DNA of 64,000 nt from Cristatella mucedo (lineage: Eukaryota > Bryozoa > Phylactolaemata > Cristatellidae). Below the pieces are notes generated by a model that was given only the letters and a program-made list of their open reading frames with translations, searched no databases and was not told the origin of the DNA. The stretch is taken from assembly GCA_009760855.2 (NCBI GenBank), contig WPIO01000066.1:2041001-2105000 (forward strand), in the 5' to 3' direction. The translations under genes and the position numbers were made by a program. Position 1 is the stretch's first letter. Each line of letters opens with the position of its first letter. This document shows positions 34,680 through 45,883 of this stretch, in pieces.

Positions 34680-35345
34680 TTAGACATTGCTCTGTACGTG
34701 CGAGGGAGCAGAAACAGTAAACGAGACCGAACAATGATCTGAGAGGGTCAGTGGGCACACCACAAGGTCCGCGGGGAAGACGTCCTTAGTGATCGCGAGA
34801 TCTAGAATGTGGCCGCCAACGTGGGTGCTATGATTAACGTGTTGGGCCCAACAAAAACTCTCCAGACAGTCAAGAAATGAGCGGACCTGGCTGTTGCTAG
34901 GGTGGTTAACGTGAATATTGAAGTCTCCTACAATCAGTAACGGCCTGTCACACACAAATATTTTAGCGAGGAACTCTGAAAAATCCTCTATAAATAAGTT
35001 TAGACAGCCAGAAGGAGGCCGGTATATCACGACAGTGAGAGGCATTGTCTTTGATGAAGACGTGATTGCAACTGATTCAAACGAATGCCCATGAGATAAA
35101 CTGCACATTTTATAGCCAAACGATTCGCGATCCACAATTGCAACCCCACCACCAACCTTGTCAGAACGCATGGACTGATAGAATGATACCCCCAGTGGAG
35201 TGGTCTCAGAAATACAGCAACTGGAACAAGGCGTCATCCAAGTTTCGGTAAGCAGAAATGCATCTAGCTTCTCCTGGACCTCCTGATCGCGGATAAGTAA
35301 CCCTTTGGTTTTTAGCGAGCGGATATTTATTAGGCGGAAATTAAA
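34680..35345 (-). pseudogene. LINE A APE-type endonuclease domain
   Basis: From about 35345 the minus strand reads 'NIRSLKTKGLLIRDQEVQEK', then 'LLTETWM', 'VVIYRPPSG', 'LLIVGDFNIHVN', 'GHILDLAI' and 'LTLSDHCSV'. These are the ordered motifs of the AP-endonuclease-like domain that nicks target DNA for LINE insertion. The catalytic GDFN and SDH motifs look intact. It is the only endonuclease domain in the window. Confidence 0.88.
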
Positions 35346-35396
35346 AGGCTGTCCGACACCCTGTTAGGACTTGAATCTCCTTGATCTTCTTTCTTA

Positions 35397-35500
35397 CCAA
35401 ATGCGTACCGAAAGCCGCTTAGGTTGTGAGTGGGCTATGTACGAAACCTTTCCTGTGGTACACCCACATAGTCTTTGTGGAGTCACACAAAAAGATTCAC
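35397..35500 (+). mobile_element. LINE A 3' fragment, opposite orientation
   Basis: 'AATGCGTACCGAAAGCCGCT' then 'GTTGTGAGTGGGCTAT' and '..CACCCACATAGTCTTTGTGG' match the LINE A 3' UTR in the forward direction. It abuts the 5' end of the minus-strand LINE A. Confidence 0.7.
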
Positions 35501-36082
35501 AGCATTGCATTGTATAACCCTTACAGGCAGTCATATGAAATGTCTATAGCAGTTGAAGCTGCTGAAAACTTCCCGAGAAATCATGTCAACCAGGCCGAAA
35601 TAACTCGTACTTTGAAGCTCAAGCAACACAAGAAGCGAGAATAGCTAGGGGGCTCAAACAAACGTATATCTAGCTGCCACTCGGAGGGCGACTGCTTGCA
35701 ACAATTCCATTATGGTCCTGCGCTCCCACTCTGTCGCTTCTCTGCCTGACTACATTATAAACCCATTTCCCCATAAACCAGCTTTGCCCAGAGACCTCTA
35801 GTAACGCCATACAACCATATGGGCCATACACTGTCCTACGTTAAGAATATATATCTATTATTACAATACATGCTACCTTGATAGTAACAACCTTGAGCAT
35901 ATGTTCACCGGTATTCACGTGCTGCCAGTGGCTTTGCCACAAAGATAACCCACAGGCGACCTGTCCCCATCTGGAGTAAGAGGACAGCGATCTGGTGTGC
36001 ATGCCTATATAAAGCGAAGGTAGGATTTTTCCCACGATGAATTTGGTTAGTAAAGTTGGAATAGGTTTCATGCATGTCAACT
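35501..36082. other. no recognised gene
   Basis: A 72-codon frame ends at 35644 but begins in LINE A sequence. Nothing else is recognised. Confidence 0.45.
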
Positions 36083-36780
36083 TTATGCTAACAACTTCGC
36101 TGGTCTCCCATTCGTTATTTTAATAACTCCTGCAGTGAGCGGGAAATAACGCTCCGAAGGCGAGCTAGTTAGCCTCTCCTCCAGCCTTGAGCCACACTCA
36201 GACATACTGGCTACTATATCGGCAAGCTTCCATGCTGCCTGAAAGGAGCGATCGATAGTATCAAAAGCTGCCGAAAGATCGAGCAAAAACAGACACTCTA
36301 CATATGTATGCATTCCTAAGTAGGTCGTTGTACACGTTAAGCAAAACTGACTCTGTAGAGTGATTAGCTCTAAATCCAGACTGGAACTTTCTAGCAAGGT
36401 GTCAAGTTTCGACATATGAGTTCAACTGCTCCGCCAAGACCCGTTCCAGTGTCTTTGATAGGAATGGTAGAAGGGAGACTGGGCGGTAGTTGCTCAAGCT
36501 CTCTTGGTCTAGTGTTGCTTTCTTGAGAAGTGGCCTGACTACAGCTTTTTTGAAAGGAGCTCGGACATGACATGAGGTTAATGACATATTAATGATGTTA
36601 GTTATGCATGGCAGCAGCAGATCAATGCAACATAGGAGCAGGACAGTGGGAATTGGGTCCAAAAGACTTCCTGTCTTCTTTGATTGGGATATGAACTTCA
36701 AGAACAAGTCAGTAATGACCTGATTGAATGTAGACGTGGAGGTGCTGCAAGGAATCCAGGGAGATCATTCTATTTTCAAC
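36083..36780 (-). mobile_element. LINE B internal fragment (RT N-terminal part)
   Basis: Minus-strand frames encode 'DPIPTVLLLCCIDLLLPCIT', 'FKKAVVRPLLKKATLDQESL', 'SNYRPVSLLPFLSKTLERVL' and then 'FLLDLSAAFDTID'. The 3' half and tail are absent, so this is an internal piece left by later rearrangement. Confidence 0.82.
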
Positions 36781-36905
36781 GAATGCATACCATATAATGA
36801 TAAAAAATTTTTATAAATAAAAAATATTTAAAAAAATAGAATATTTTAAAAATTATAAATAATTTGTAATGATATCATAATAATATATGATAGCTTATAG
36901 ATTGA
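36781..36905. repeat. very AT-rich low-complexity tract
   Basis: A/T-only stretches with many short inverted repeats (TTTTTATAAATAAAAA, and AATATTTT motifs). Confidence 0.7.
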
Positions 36906-37361
36906 TGTAAAAAGCATTACACAATGATTGGTAATAGCAGCCGGGAGCTGACGCTAAGTGCGAGATACGTGCACACGAAGTACGAATGCAGGGACAAGTA
37001 CACGACCTGGCTCTTCTTTCAGACATTCGGCTCTCATCTCGGCCGGATTTTCTTCTCACTTTCATTTTCTTCTCACTTCGCCGCAACGATAAATCATAAT
37101 TGATGCTCTAAAACAATAAATCGCCTAAGAACTCACTTAAAAATCGGCTAACACTTCACGTGAAATTTAAAATGCATCTATAGGTCTGCTCGCTGAAGGC
37201 ATCGTTTGAAAAACGTGTCCTTTTAATTCTACACATTTCTTTCTCGGGCCATTTAACGTCGGTGAGATTTATCTACAGCAATCGTTGAAATGTACTTGAA
37301 AACTATGCTTACCCGGTGAAAGAAGATCTTGACTTACATTTCAAATTTCAATATGTTATTA
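36906..37361. other. no recognised gene
   Basis: Only short frames. A TTCTTCTCACTT motif is repeated near 37040-37077. Confidence 0.4.
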
Positions 37362-37662
37362 AATAATAATAATAATAATGCACTTGACCAAGCGCCCTCA
37401 GAAAAATCAATCTCTTCCTGGCTGTTCTAAATTTGCTGAAAAGAAATCGCGATTGAATCGCGAGTAATATCATGCTTGTTGAAAAACCTGAATGAGAAGG
37501 TTAGGGGGGACATGCACAGGGTCAGCATGCAAATGTGGTTAGCGGCAGCACGCATAAGCACATCAAGGACGAATCACAGGGACCCACTAAATGCTGTCCT
37601 AAATAGGTGTGTTTTTAAGTTTTTTTTAGTGTGGTCAAGTTAGGCGGTGATCTGAAGCAAGT

Positions 37663-37745
<83 letters not shown>

Positions 37746-38097
37746 CAGGCTTTGGGAGCATACGAACTACATGCACGATCGCCACAGAATTTGAGGTTTG
37801 TAGGAGGTATTAGTAAACTGTTGGATTCCGAAAAGCTGGTGTTACAATGCTTGGCCTGGTGGCGGAGTATATCTGAGAGATAGGCTGGAGCCAGAGAATG
37901 AAGTGACCTAAAAGTGAGCGACAAAACTTTGAAGTCGATCCATAGCTTGACTGGTGGCCAGTGCATGTCGGTGAGAAGTGGTGTGATGTGGCAACTGCGA
38001 CGTTCACGACAGACAAGCCTAGCTGCAGAGTTTGGCACAAGCTGTGATCCCCTGATTGCACATGCCGGTAGGCTAGAGATCAGTGAGTTACAGAAAG
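37362..38097 (-). mobile_element. LINE B 3' fragment with an internal (GA)n expansion
   Basis: AAT tail, 'TGCACTTGACCAAGCGCCCT', 3' UTR, and RT C-terminal codons ('LVCRERRSCHITPLLTDMHW') up to about 38097, where pseudogene-flank sequence begins. A 77-bp GA run interrupts the coding part. Confidence 0.9.
37665..37742. repeat. (GA)n microsatellite inside LINE B
   Basis: Other LINE B copies read 'CAAGTCGGGAGGGAGTTCC' here; this copy reads CAAGTC(GA)n GTTCC. The GGGAGGGAG segment evidently became the seed of the expansion. Confidence 0.95.
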
Positions 38098-38860
38098 CAA
38101 GTCAAAAACCCGTTAACATGTCACTAATTGGCCAACTTCACGACTGTTTCCAAAGCTAATTTATTATCAAAATGTAATCAGTTGAGATCATTTTCGGAGG
38201 CTGCACATAGACGTGCAATGAAGGAATAACTCTAATATCTACCTCCTGTAAAACTGAATTTATTGTAACTGACGACGGCTATATACAAGCTGATTCTTTC
38301 AAGAGTCGGCGGCGACTAGCATGGACTATGGAATGTCAAAAAAGGTTTCCTAGTACTGTTGAAGGCCGCATCTGTTATCAAAATGTAATCTGTTACTATC
38401 ATTTTACATAGCTGCACTTTGTCTGTCATACAAATATAAAACATAAAAACATGAAACTAAAACTCACTCTTTCCAATCGCCAGCTGATGCTTTCAGGAGA
38501 TGGTGATGACTAACGTGGATTATCAATTATCAAAGAGGTTTTGCTAGTTCTTTTGAAGGCCGCAAGACTTTAGGTTTTTGAAGCTGGATTCACAAAATAT
38601 TCCGAAAAGTGATTATGATTTTCGATAATGGCATCTTTAATTTTCATAATCTATACAGTTGTAATTTTATTGTAATCCTGTTGATCATAGTACTATATTT
38701 TATTATATCTTTCAAGTCTGAGTTTTTATGTTTGGAAATTATGAGGTCTTCAATTTTTATAATATATAGAGTTGTAATTTTTATTGTAATCCTGTTAATC
38801 ATAATATTGTATTTTATTAGATCTTTCATGTTATCGTAATGTAGTATGTTATTGTCGCAG
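38098..38860 (+). other. upstream flank of the pseudogene copy
   Basis: Matches 17480-18107 (upstream of copy 1), including the 200-bp direct repeats. An approximately 113-bp stretch is tandemly duplicated here (about 38595-38708 and 38717-38835; both contain 'GTTGTAATTTT' and 'TGTAATCCTGTT'). Promoter-like TATAAAAG and its donor are not present: the flank is cut at 38097. Confidence 0.65.
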
Positions 38861-39282
38861 GAGAAACTTCTATTAAAACCAGCATATATATCGACACAGC
38901 ATTCACACAAATCAACCCTAACGAAGAGAGCTCAGTATTTGAAGACAGTCAAGGTCAAGGCGCAGCAGATGTCTTCTCTGCTGTTTGAACCAAGCATTTC
39001 GATTGTACGATCTAGAAGCTGAAGGCGCACTTACACTCGAATTCGTAACGTTGTTGCACTTGGCTGAGACATATCCCGATAATGACCCCTTTCATTACAG
39101 CCAAACGTCACCGATCAATTTATTTAGGGGTGAAAATATCAGGTGCTCTGTATTTAAGATTTCTGCAAAAGTTCACTTCAGTTTTCACAAAAACCATAGC
39201 AGTAAAAAATAGCTGCTGCGTCTGATGGTAACCTGTTGGTGACTGAATTATTTCAGGGTTTCACAGAGTATAGCTCAGACCA

Positions 39283-41371
39283 ACGTCGTTTCTAGAAATC
39301 GGGGTCTGAGGCAGACCTAGTCAATTTTGAAGACTTCCTTCGAGTTTACACCCGAAAGCTTAAAAAAGCCTGGGCTTCTTTTTTTATTAGAAAACTGAAT
39401 TCCTGCCAGTCGGACACTAAACAGATTTACAAGACAGTAAACCATTTACTGGCCAATGCTGTCAGGTCTGACTCCCCAGATATTAAGGGCTCAGCCGAAA
39501 AGTTTTCAGCCTTCTTTAGTGAAAAAATTGTGCACATTCGTGCCTTCATTAAGCCCCTCCGACCAAAGCAATCGCCGTTCCTCAACCTGTGACCTTTCTT
39601 AAAAGGTTCTCCGAAGTTTGTGCCTGTGATGTGGCTGCCTTAATAAGGTCTAGCAAAAAGAGCTCGTCTCCTGAAGACCCTATACCTTCATCTCTGTGGT
39701 CTTCCCTTGCAGACCAACTTAGCCCTGCCATAACCAAGATTTTTAATGCTTCTTTGGGAAAAGGGGTCATCCCCAAGTCCTTCAAATCGGCAATCGTTAG
39801 ACCTAATCTTAAAAAGCCTGGATTAGACACAGAGGTCCTAGCAAACTATCGTCCAGTTTCCCTTCTCCCGTTCTTATCAAATATTCTTGAAAAATTGTTG
39901 CTAAGCAGCTAGTTGAACATATTGAAAATAATGGAATGTCAGAAACATTTCAATCAGGTTTCAAGAGGCAGCACTCTACTGAAACTGCTCTCCTCCGTGT
40001 TAAAAATGACATTCTACGTGGCAACGACGACGGGAATGTCACTGCCTTAGCTTCGCTAGATCTGTCTGCTGCCTTCGACACCATTGATCACGAAGTTCTG
40101 CTTGAAAGATTGAGAACAACGATCGGTCTGGCAGACGAAGCACTGGCGTGGTTTAAATCCTACTAGTCTGATCGTGTTCAATCCGTGTCGTGTAGGGGTC
40201 AGGTCTCAGACATGAGAAGGGTCACCTGTGGAGTCCCTCAAGGGTCTGTACTTGGTCCTTTGCTGTTCTCTATTTATACGCAACCTCTGTGAAAAGTGAT
40301 TAAGGCCCATTGAATAGGATATCACTTCAATGCTGACGATACTCAGTTGTATTTGTCATTTAAACCGTCGGAATCTGCTGCAGCAACTGAGAAACTGAAT
40401 GCTTGCCTTGCCGATATTCGATCCTGGATGTCGGAAAACTTCCTGAAATTAAATGACGATAAAACCGAACTGATTCTCATACGACACCCAAAGCGTGTGG
40501 CTGGATTAAAAGGCTTCGCTGTTCTAATAGGTGATGCTATTGTGCGACCTTCACCAGGCGCTCGTAATCTAGGTGTCGTGTTCGACAGCTGCCTCAATTT
40601 CAAAAGCTTCATTCTGAAGACTGCCTCTACAGCTAGCCGTCACATCCGATCCCTATCCAAGATTAGAAGCTGTCTCCCACATAGGCTTGTAAAAAATTTA
40701 ACTAGCTCTTTAGTGCTGTCTCGGCTTGATTATTGTAATTCCCTTTTGGCTGGGCTACCAAGGAAAGCTATTATGCCACTACAGCGGACTATGAATATGG
40801 CTGCAAGGCTGGTCTTTAAGTCCCAGCGGTTTGAGCACGTGTCTCCTTTGCTGAAAGAGCTAGAATGGTTGCCGGTTGAGCAAAGGATACAGAGCAAAGT
40901 TCTTACGCTGACCCACATGGCCCGCCACGGCTTGGCTCCTTCATACCTAGCTGCACTGCTGCATCACTTTCAGCCTGTTCGCGCCCTCAGGTCCTGTGTG
41001 GACAATAAATTAGCTGTCCCATTCCTCCGCTTAAAGACAGTTGGCGACAGAAGCTTTAGCTCTGCAGGTCCTAGACTGTGGAACTCGCTTCCACAATTCT
41101 TACGCAACGACATCTACTCTTCAACTGCCGACTATGGCACATCTTTTTCAGCGGTCCTGAGCTGCTTCTTCTATGCTACTCACTACCTCAACTGCTCTCC
41201 TAACTCTGCTATGCTTCCCACTTTCTCTTTGTTGCGTGAGACGAAGTCTGTTGGCTACCGAATGCATACCGAAAGCCGCTTAGGCTGTGAGTGGGCCATA
41301 CAAAACTCTCCTGCGTAACACCCAAATGTCTTTATGACTTTGTGGAGTTACTGACGGAGATACATTACATA
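39283..41371 (+). mobile_element. LINE A insertion in the pseudogene
   Basis: A 2.1-kb 5'-truncated LINE A that starts in the linker after the endonuclease ('AACGTCGTTTCTAGAAATCG') and ends in 'GACGGAGATACATTACATA'. It separates two pieces of the tandem gene. Confidence 0.92.
39589..41318 (+). pseudogene. LINE A reverse transcriptase, broken
   Basis: Frames 39589-39912, 39936-40166 and 40347-41318 carry 'SSLWSSLADQLSPAITKIFN', 'SLDLSAAFDTIDHEVLLERL' and 'LKLNDDKTELILI', with 'LSRLDYCNSLLAGLPRKA' at the end. Stops lie between them: TAG at about 40164 and TGA near 40290 and 40313. The catalytic motif reads 'YHFNADDTQLYL'. Confidence 0.88.
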
Positions 41372-41417
41372 TAGAATGAGATTAACCACTGGTCGCCCAA
41401 TAACGACCAGGCGTTTC

Positions 41418-41555
41418 TAAATAAATAAATATACACCTTTTATATAGCGCCCCAAGAGAACCTAATCTCTATACAGGCGCTTCACATATGCCTCGGGGCT
41501 CGAGCCCACGACCTTGGTCGGGGCAAGCACCTTAACCGCTAGACCAAACCAGCTG
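41418..41555 (-). mobile_element. SINE2, copy 2, inserted in the pseudogene
   Basis: Reverse complement of 11367-11519: AAATAAAT tail, 'TATATAGCGCCCCAAGAGAA', 'GGCGCTTCACATATGCCTCG', then the tRNA-like head ending 'AGACCAAACCAGC'. It splits the pseudogene between the codons for 'DQAF' and 'AEN'. Confidence 0.85.
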
Positions 41556-42390
41556 TGCAGAGAACACTAGGTGAAGTGATCCTGCCTATAACTTCGGCAG
41601 TTACTGCAACGAACACATCGTTTCCTCGGAAGAGTTGCCCGAGCGGCACTTTGCTTCGGCTTTGTCACCGTGTAGGCGTGTTGTGTTCCTAAAACGGAGT
41701 CCTTGTGAACCGTGCAAGTGGCTTTTTGATGAAGCCATTGTTGGGGTGACAGGATTAGTTGACTGTTTTTCAGTCGGAGCCCAGTTTCTCGCTATGGCAG
41801 AATCTCAAGCAACTTCTCGGTGTGACACTTTCGGCTTATATGACGTATGCAGAGGCATCCTGATTTTGAAACTAGCCATGGACTTTAGATTCAAGGGTTT
41901 GACCGCTTTGGCAGATAGATGTACCATTAGAGGCACCAGAAGAGGCCTTCTACCCTGTAGCAATATTATAACTTGCATTGACTACCGTGGTGAATGCTTG
42001 TGAGAAAGTTGCGTTCATGCATGTGAAATAATCGGCTCGCCTAATCCGAATATTCTTTTCTTGGATACTTTTACTAATGAGCTTATAAGATGCATCAGAG
42101 CTGACTATGGAACGGAGTGTGGGCTAATTATTCGAGATATTGGTGACGGTCTCAGTGAACGGGTACTCTTAAAGCAGACCAACCTGCTTAAAATAGAGAC
42201 TGGTGTGGAAATACAGTTGGTAACCCTCAATTGTAGAGAATAATCCTTTTACTCGATGTTATATGTTAACTTACATAAGAGAAACGGTGGCCCAATTCGT
42301 TACGGTGCCCCTAAGATATGTGTAATTAAATAAATGTAAAAATGATGAGTATTTTCAATCCTGGCTGTCGAATGCCGAATAGAATGCAAT

Positions 42391-42396
42391 AATAAA
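42391..42396 (+). terminator. polyadenylation signal relic, pseudogene copy 2
   Basis: AATAAA at the position equivalent to the other gene copies. Confidence 0.6.
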
Positions 42397-42950
42397 ACCT
42401 TGTGTTACAAAACTGAAATGATGGTTTATTGTTCCTTAAATTAAGCGACAAATAAGGTTAGTAAAACAATTTCTTGTCTTCATAAATATACAGCAGTGAG
42501 CATTACAGCAACAATGCCTCAAGTTTGATCGATGTGGCTACTATGTGTCTTCGGATTTTGCTGTGCAGTAAGTAACTAAAAATCCTCAAAAGTAAGCATT
42601 GGATGATATCAGTATTTGCTCTGAAATATGAGCCTAACGTTTGGAAAGTTAAGTGTTCCCGATCTTGGCATGCCATTTCCAAAGGATGAAAGCTAAGTTG
42701 TTTCCAAGCTTCCGGCATCAAAGTTGCATTAAACTAATTATCTATGCTTAAGCACCAGTGGATTTTAATACCAATGCGAACACAAGAGTTGAAAACTTTA
42801 ATGCCATCGTGGTCAGCCATGACTAGCTGGATAATGGCAGGTTTGAAAATTGTTTTAGATCTGCAAATATCTGCTTCAGTTAATCTAGTTAATTCTGTAA
42901 ATCTTCTGAGTTCTATCCATTTCTATTTCCGAAAGCAGTTAGGATCATTT
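42397..42950. other. 3' flank of the pseudogene
   Basis: Matches the 3' flanks of copies 1, 3 and 4 ('GTCAGCCATGACTAGCTGG' and neighbours). Confidence 0.6.
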
Positions 42951-43830
42951 CTCCTGTTAAATCAGCTCGAAATCTAGTTGTCATCTGTTAAAGTGACCTC
43001 TCGTTAGACGAGCTGATTTCGAGCTGATTCGACAGGAGATGTGATAGCAAAGCTAATTTTGAGCATCAGCCTTTCCGATTTCTGAATCGCACTGGGTTTG
43101 CCCGGAACTATTAGGTTAGTTTTTTTTCGTTGAGTTCAAGAAAATTTGCTGCCATCCATGTGCGGATGCCATCAATTTTGTTAAGCAAGTGAGTCAAGCA
43201 AATTTGAGATGCTCGAATGCTGCGAGGGATCAAAGCAAAGGTACGAATGAGTGTCATGCTCATACAAATGAAGGCCTAGATTGTGCTCGGCAATCGCATC
43301 AGCAAGAGGCAGAGTATAAATTGTGAGAAAAACTGGACAAAGCACGGAGCGCTGAGATAGCCCATATTTCCGATGGGATGATCTTCGTTCATTCACGTCA
43401 ATACTGAGCCTGCCACTGAGATTGTACTTAAACTATTGCAGAGCAGTGCCAGCGATGCCCATGCGAGATGAGAGACACTCTAGAAGAACTTGGTGATCGA
43501 TAGTATAAAAACCCGCCGAAACATCAAACAAAAGAAGCAGAGCTACTCTACCCATGTCTGCATTCCTATATAGGTTGTTGTACACCCTAAGCTATGCTGA
43601 TTCTTTCGAGTGATTACCTCTACAGCCAGATTGGAACTTACTTGCAAGATATGTACTAAATGCACAATCAATAAAGGAGCGATGTTTGTATGAGGTGTAG
43701 GTAAACAGCTAGTTTCCAAAAAGCGGGTGGTAAGATGCTTGGCCTGGTGGGGGAGAAGATTTGACGGGGAGACTAAAGCCAAAGAATGAAGAGACCTAAA
43801 AGCGAACGACAAAATATCTGGCACCACTAG
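42951..43830. mobile_element. rearranged LINE B with internal inversion
   Basis: A short forward LINE B segment (about 42957-43011, 'CAGCTCGAAATCTAGTTGTC') is joined to a reverse-orientation RT segment (43012-43660; includes 'LPLADAIAEHNLGLHLYEHD' on the minus strand). That is followed by a 3'-part segment (about 43660-43830), also reversed. The inner junction makes a near-perfect palindrome (CTGTTAAATCAGCTCGAAATC against GATTTCGAGCTGATTCGACAG). The same structure recurs at 50340. Confidence 0.78.
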
Positions 43831-44339
43831 GCTCTTGCTGCAGCTATATCTCCAGCTAGCTGGCAATAGCTCGGTAACTTTGAATTATATTGAGACTCTG
43901 TCATTAGCTCGTACACTCTTACAGCACTAAACCAATCATGACTGACAGCAGGCCGTCGTCATATTTATTCGATTTATGCAGAAGCCGAGTACTATCCTCT
44001 TCCTTAAAGATCTTTCCGGGTACTTTTTAAGCGTTCTTTGAGTGCTAATGGGTGGATACGTTCGTCTAATGTATAGCACTACGTTTCGAAAAGATGGTTT
44101 AAAAACATCATTATGAACTCTTTGAAGCACGAGGTCAGCTTAAATCAGTCTTAATACGTCATTTCAGACGGCAACCTATTAAGTTTAGCCTGATCACAAT
44201 TGAGGATGTAGAGTTGATGCCTGCCGGTATGCTAATCTCAGGTCTGAAGATGACTTTAATTAAGGACTCTACGCCTTTCGAAGAACTTCTTGAAAATGGT
44301 GTTCCTTAAGACTTTTTTATAACAGTAATGTAATTTGTA
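43831..44339. other. flank of the gene unit
   Basis: 43855-43985 resembles 21265-21420 and 57400-57550. 44200-44339 resembles 51280-51384. No gene recognised. Confidence 0.55.
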
Positions 44340-45230
44340 ACACCACTTCTCGGCGACCTACACTGGCTCCCAGTGAAGTAACGCTTCCTATTCAAGACTA
44401 CATTTGAAAAGAAACCAAAACGGAAACTATGCATTACAGCATTCATCCTGTGATTCGCCCTGTATGCGGTTATGCAATCTGACTCTGTGCAGGCTACCAT
44501 TAATCAAACGTAAATTATGGTCTTGTGCATTTCCCACATAGCCGTGTTACTCTTGTTGTTTTTATGAGTTTATCGAGTTTCTTAAGCATGCTAAATCTAA
44601 CCGTTTGGTTGCACTTAATTTTCGGCACATGCAAAGTGCCTAGGAAGGCGTTGAGTTCTCTGACAGTGTTATATCGATCGAATTTGTAATACTATTATTT
44701 GGGCTATATGACTTACCTTAAGTTCTTGTCTTTATATGGCTCCCGCTTACCTATTAGTACTCACCACCGACTCATCAGCAAGCCTAAGCATTCTAACACC
44801 CTCTATTCGGAATCAAATCGTGTGCATATACCTAGTGCGAACCCGAAGACCATGCATTTAGCTTGTATGGACCAGAAGCCTGGAACTGTGTTCAACTGTT
44901 TAAACATTTCTTGACTAAAGAGCTTTTAAAACGAAGCTATTAGCACTCTTATTTATTACAGCATTTTTTAGGTCCATTAGATTCGTACGTTAGGTACTTA
45001 TAGAGGTGACACTGTGCATGAAGCCACTGTGCATGATGCCACCAAGCATATTTGCATGCTGACCCTGTCAGTGATAGTATTTTAGCCATGTTACGAGTGT
45101 TTTCATAGGGAATGCTGCTGACATATCAATCGTGCGTATCCTTTAGAAACGTGAAGTGCCGATGCAAAGATTGAGTTATCAGGGAGTGCAATGACATATA
45201 TATTAATAATAATAATAATATGGTAACGAC
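44340..45230 (+). mobile_element. two adjoining, decayed LINE B-related 3' fragments
   Basis: The first (44340-44697) begins 'CTACACTGGCTCCCAGTGAA', an RT 'LHWLPVK' relic, and ends 'CAAAGTGCCTAGGAAGGCGT', 'TGAGTTCTCTGAC' and ATT. The second (about 44735-45222) begins near 'TGGCTCCCGCTTACC' and ends 'GTGAAGTGCCGATGCAAAGA', 'TTGAGTTATC' and AAT repeats. Both are far more diverged than other LINE B copies. The pair recurs at 51385-52275. Confidence 0.65.
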
Positions 45231-45883
45231 CAAAGATGCTCTTTAGTAGAACGTGTGAAATGAAAACCACAGCTGAGTGACGCCTATTGCAGAAAAGACA
45301 GCTGCATTGCAGACAACTAATGGCTGCTTGGTCGGCTGGGATTCATGCTTCGAAGATGAAGCATGGAACATTCTCAAACATCAAAAATTAAGTGTGATAA
45401 TAAACAATACTCACGAACAATCGCATGACATTTGAGAGCTACATCTAGCATGCTGTTCCCTATCTTTGGAATTAAAAAATACTTTGGGCAAGGAACTTTG
45501 CGAAACGAACAGCATTGTACCCGGGCTTGCTTCGGTTGGCTGGGAAAGAATGCCTGTGAAGAGGCACCAGTCACCTGCTAGGCTGGGGTTGACCTATTAA
45601 TAAAACTAGACATGCGATGGCGGTAGGTCTGCAGATCTCTTGTGAATGGAAGTTGGCGAAGTAAATCGTGGTGACGGACGCTCCCGATCTCGCATATTTA
45701 TGCACCTGGATTGGTGCACGGGTGTGCTCCGGCGATGCGGCCACTCATGCATTGCTACGAGTACCCAAGGCCTGAGCTGAGCAATATAGCACGCTTGTTG
45801 TTACGGCTTATTTATTCCGTGTTCTCTGTGCAGGTTGTTGTTGCCCCAGCCCTTCGTGAGCAGGCATCTTTCAGCGGAATAAT
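45231..45883. other. conserved spacer of the gene 3 unit
   Basis: 45340-45883 matches 15607-16144 and 52923-53461; 45231-45340 matches 52275-52405. No coding signal. Confidence 0.65.

Larger units (their letters stand above)
32356..35396 (-). mobile_element. LINE A, longest copy with endonuclease and RT
   Basis: About 3 kb on the minus strand: an APE-type endonuclease (about 35345-34680), a linker (34640-33790), RT (33779-33226) and the C-terminal domain (33225-32641), then the 3' UTR. The 3' end meets SINE1 and lacks clear ACATT repeats. No ORF1 precedes the endonuclease, so the copy is truncated at 5'. Frameshifts separate most domains. Confidence 0.9.
38861..42332 (+). pseudogene. tandem family gene, copy 2, dead
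   Basis: Exon-like pieces match copy 1 in order: 38861-38955, 39098-39282, then after a LINE A insertion 41372-41417, and after a SINE2 insertion 41556-42332. Independent lesions are visible. The start ATG reads ATA (38906 region). The splice donor CAAG|GTAAGG has become CAAGGTCAAGG. A Trp codon is TGA at about 42001, and a Leu codon is TAA just before 42243. Part of the reading frame survives (41635-42003 and 42061-42243), and an AATAAA follows at 42391. Confidence 0.9.

Noticed and set aside
37631-37813. Arg/Glu repeat protein
   Set aside because: The frame is only a translated GA microsatellite inside a LINE B fragment.
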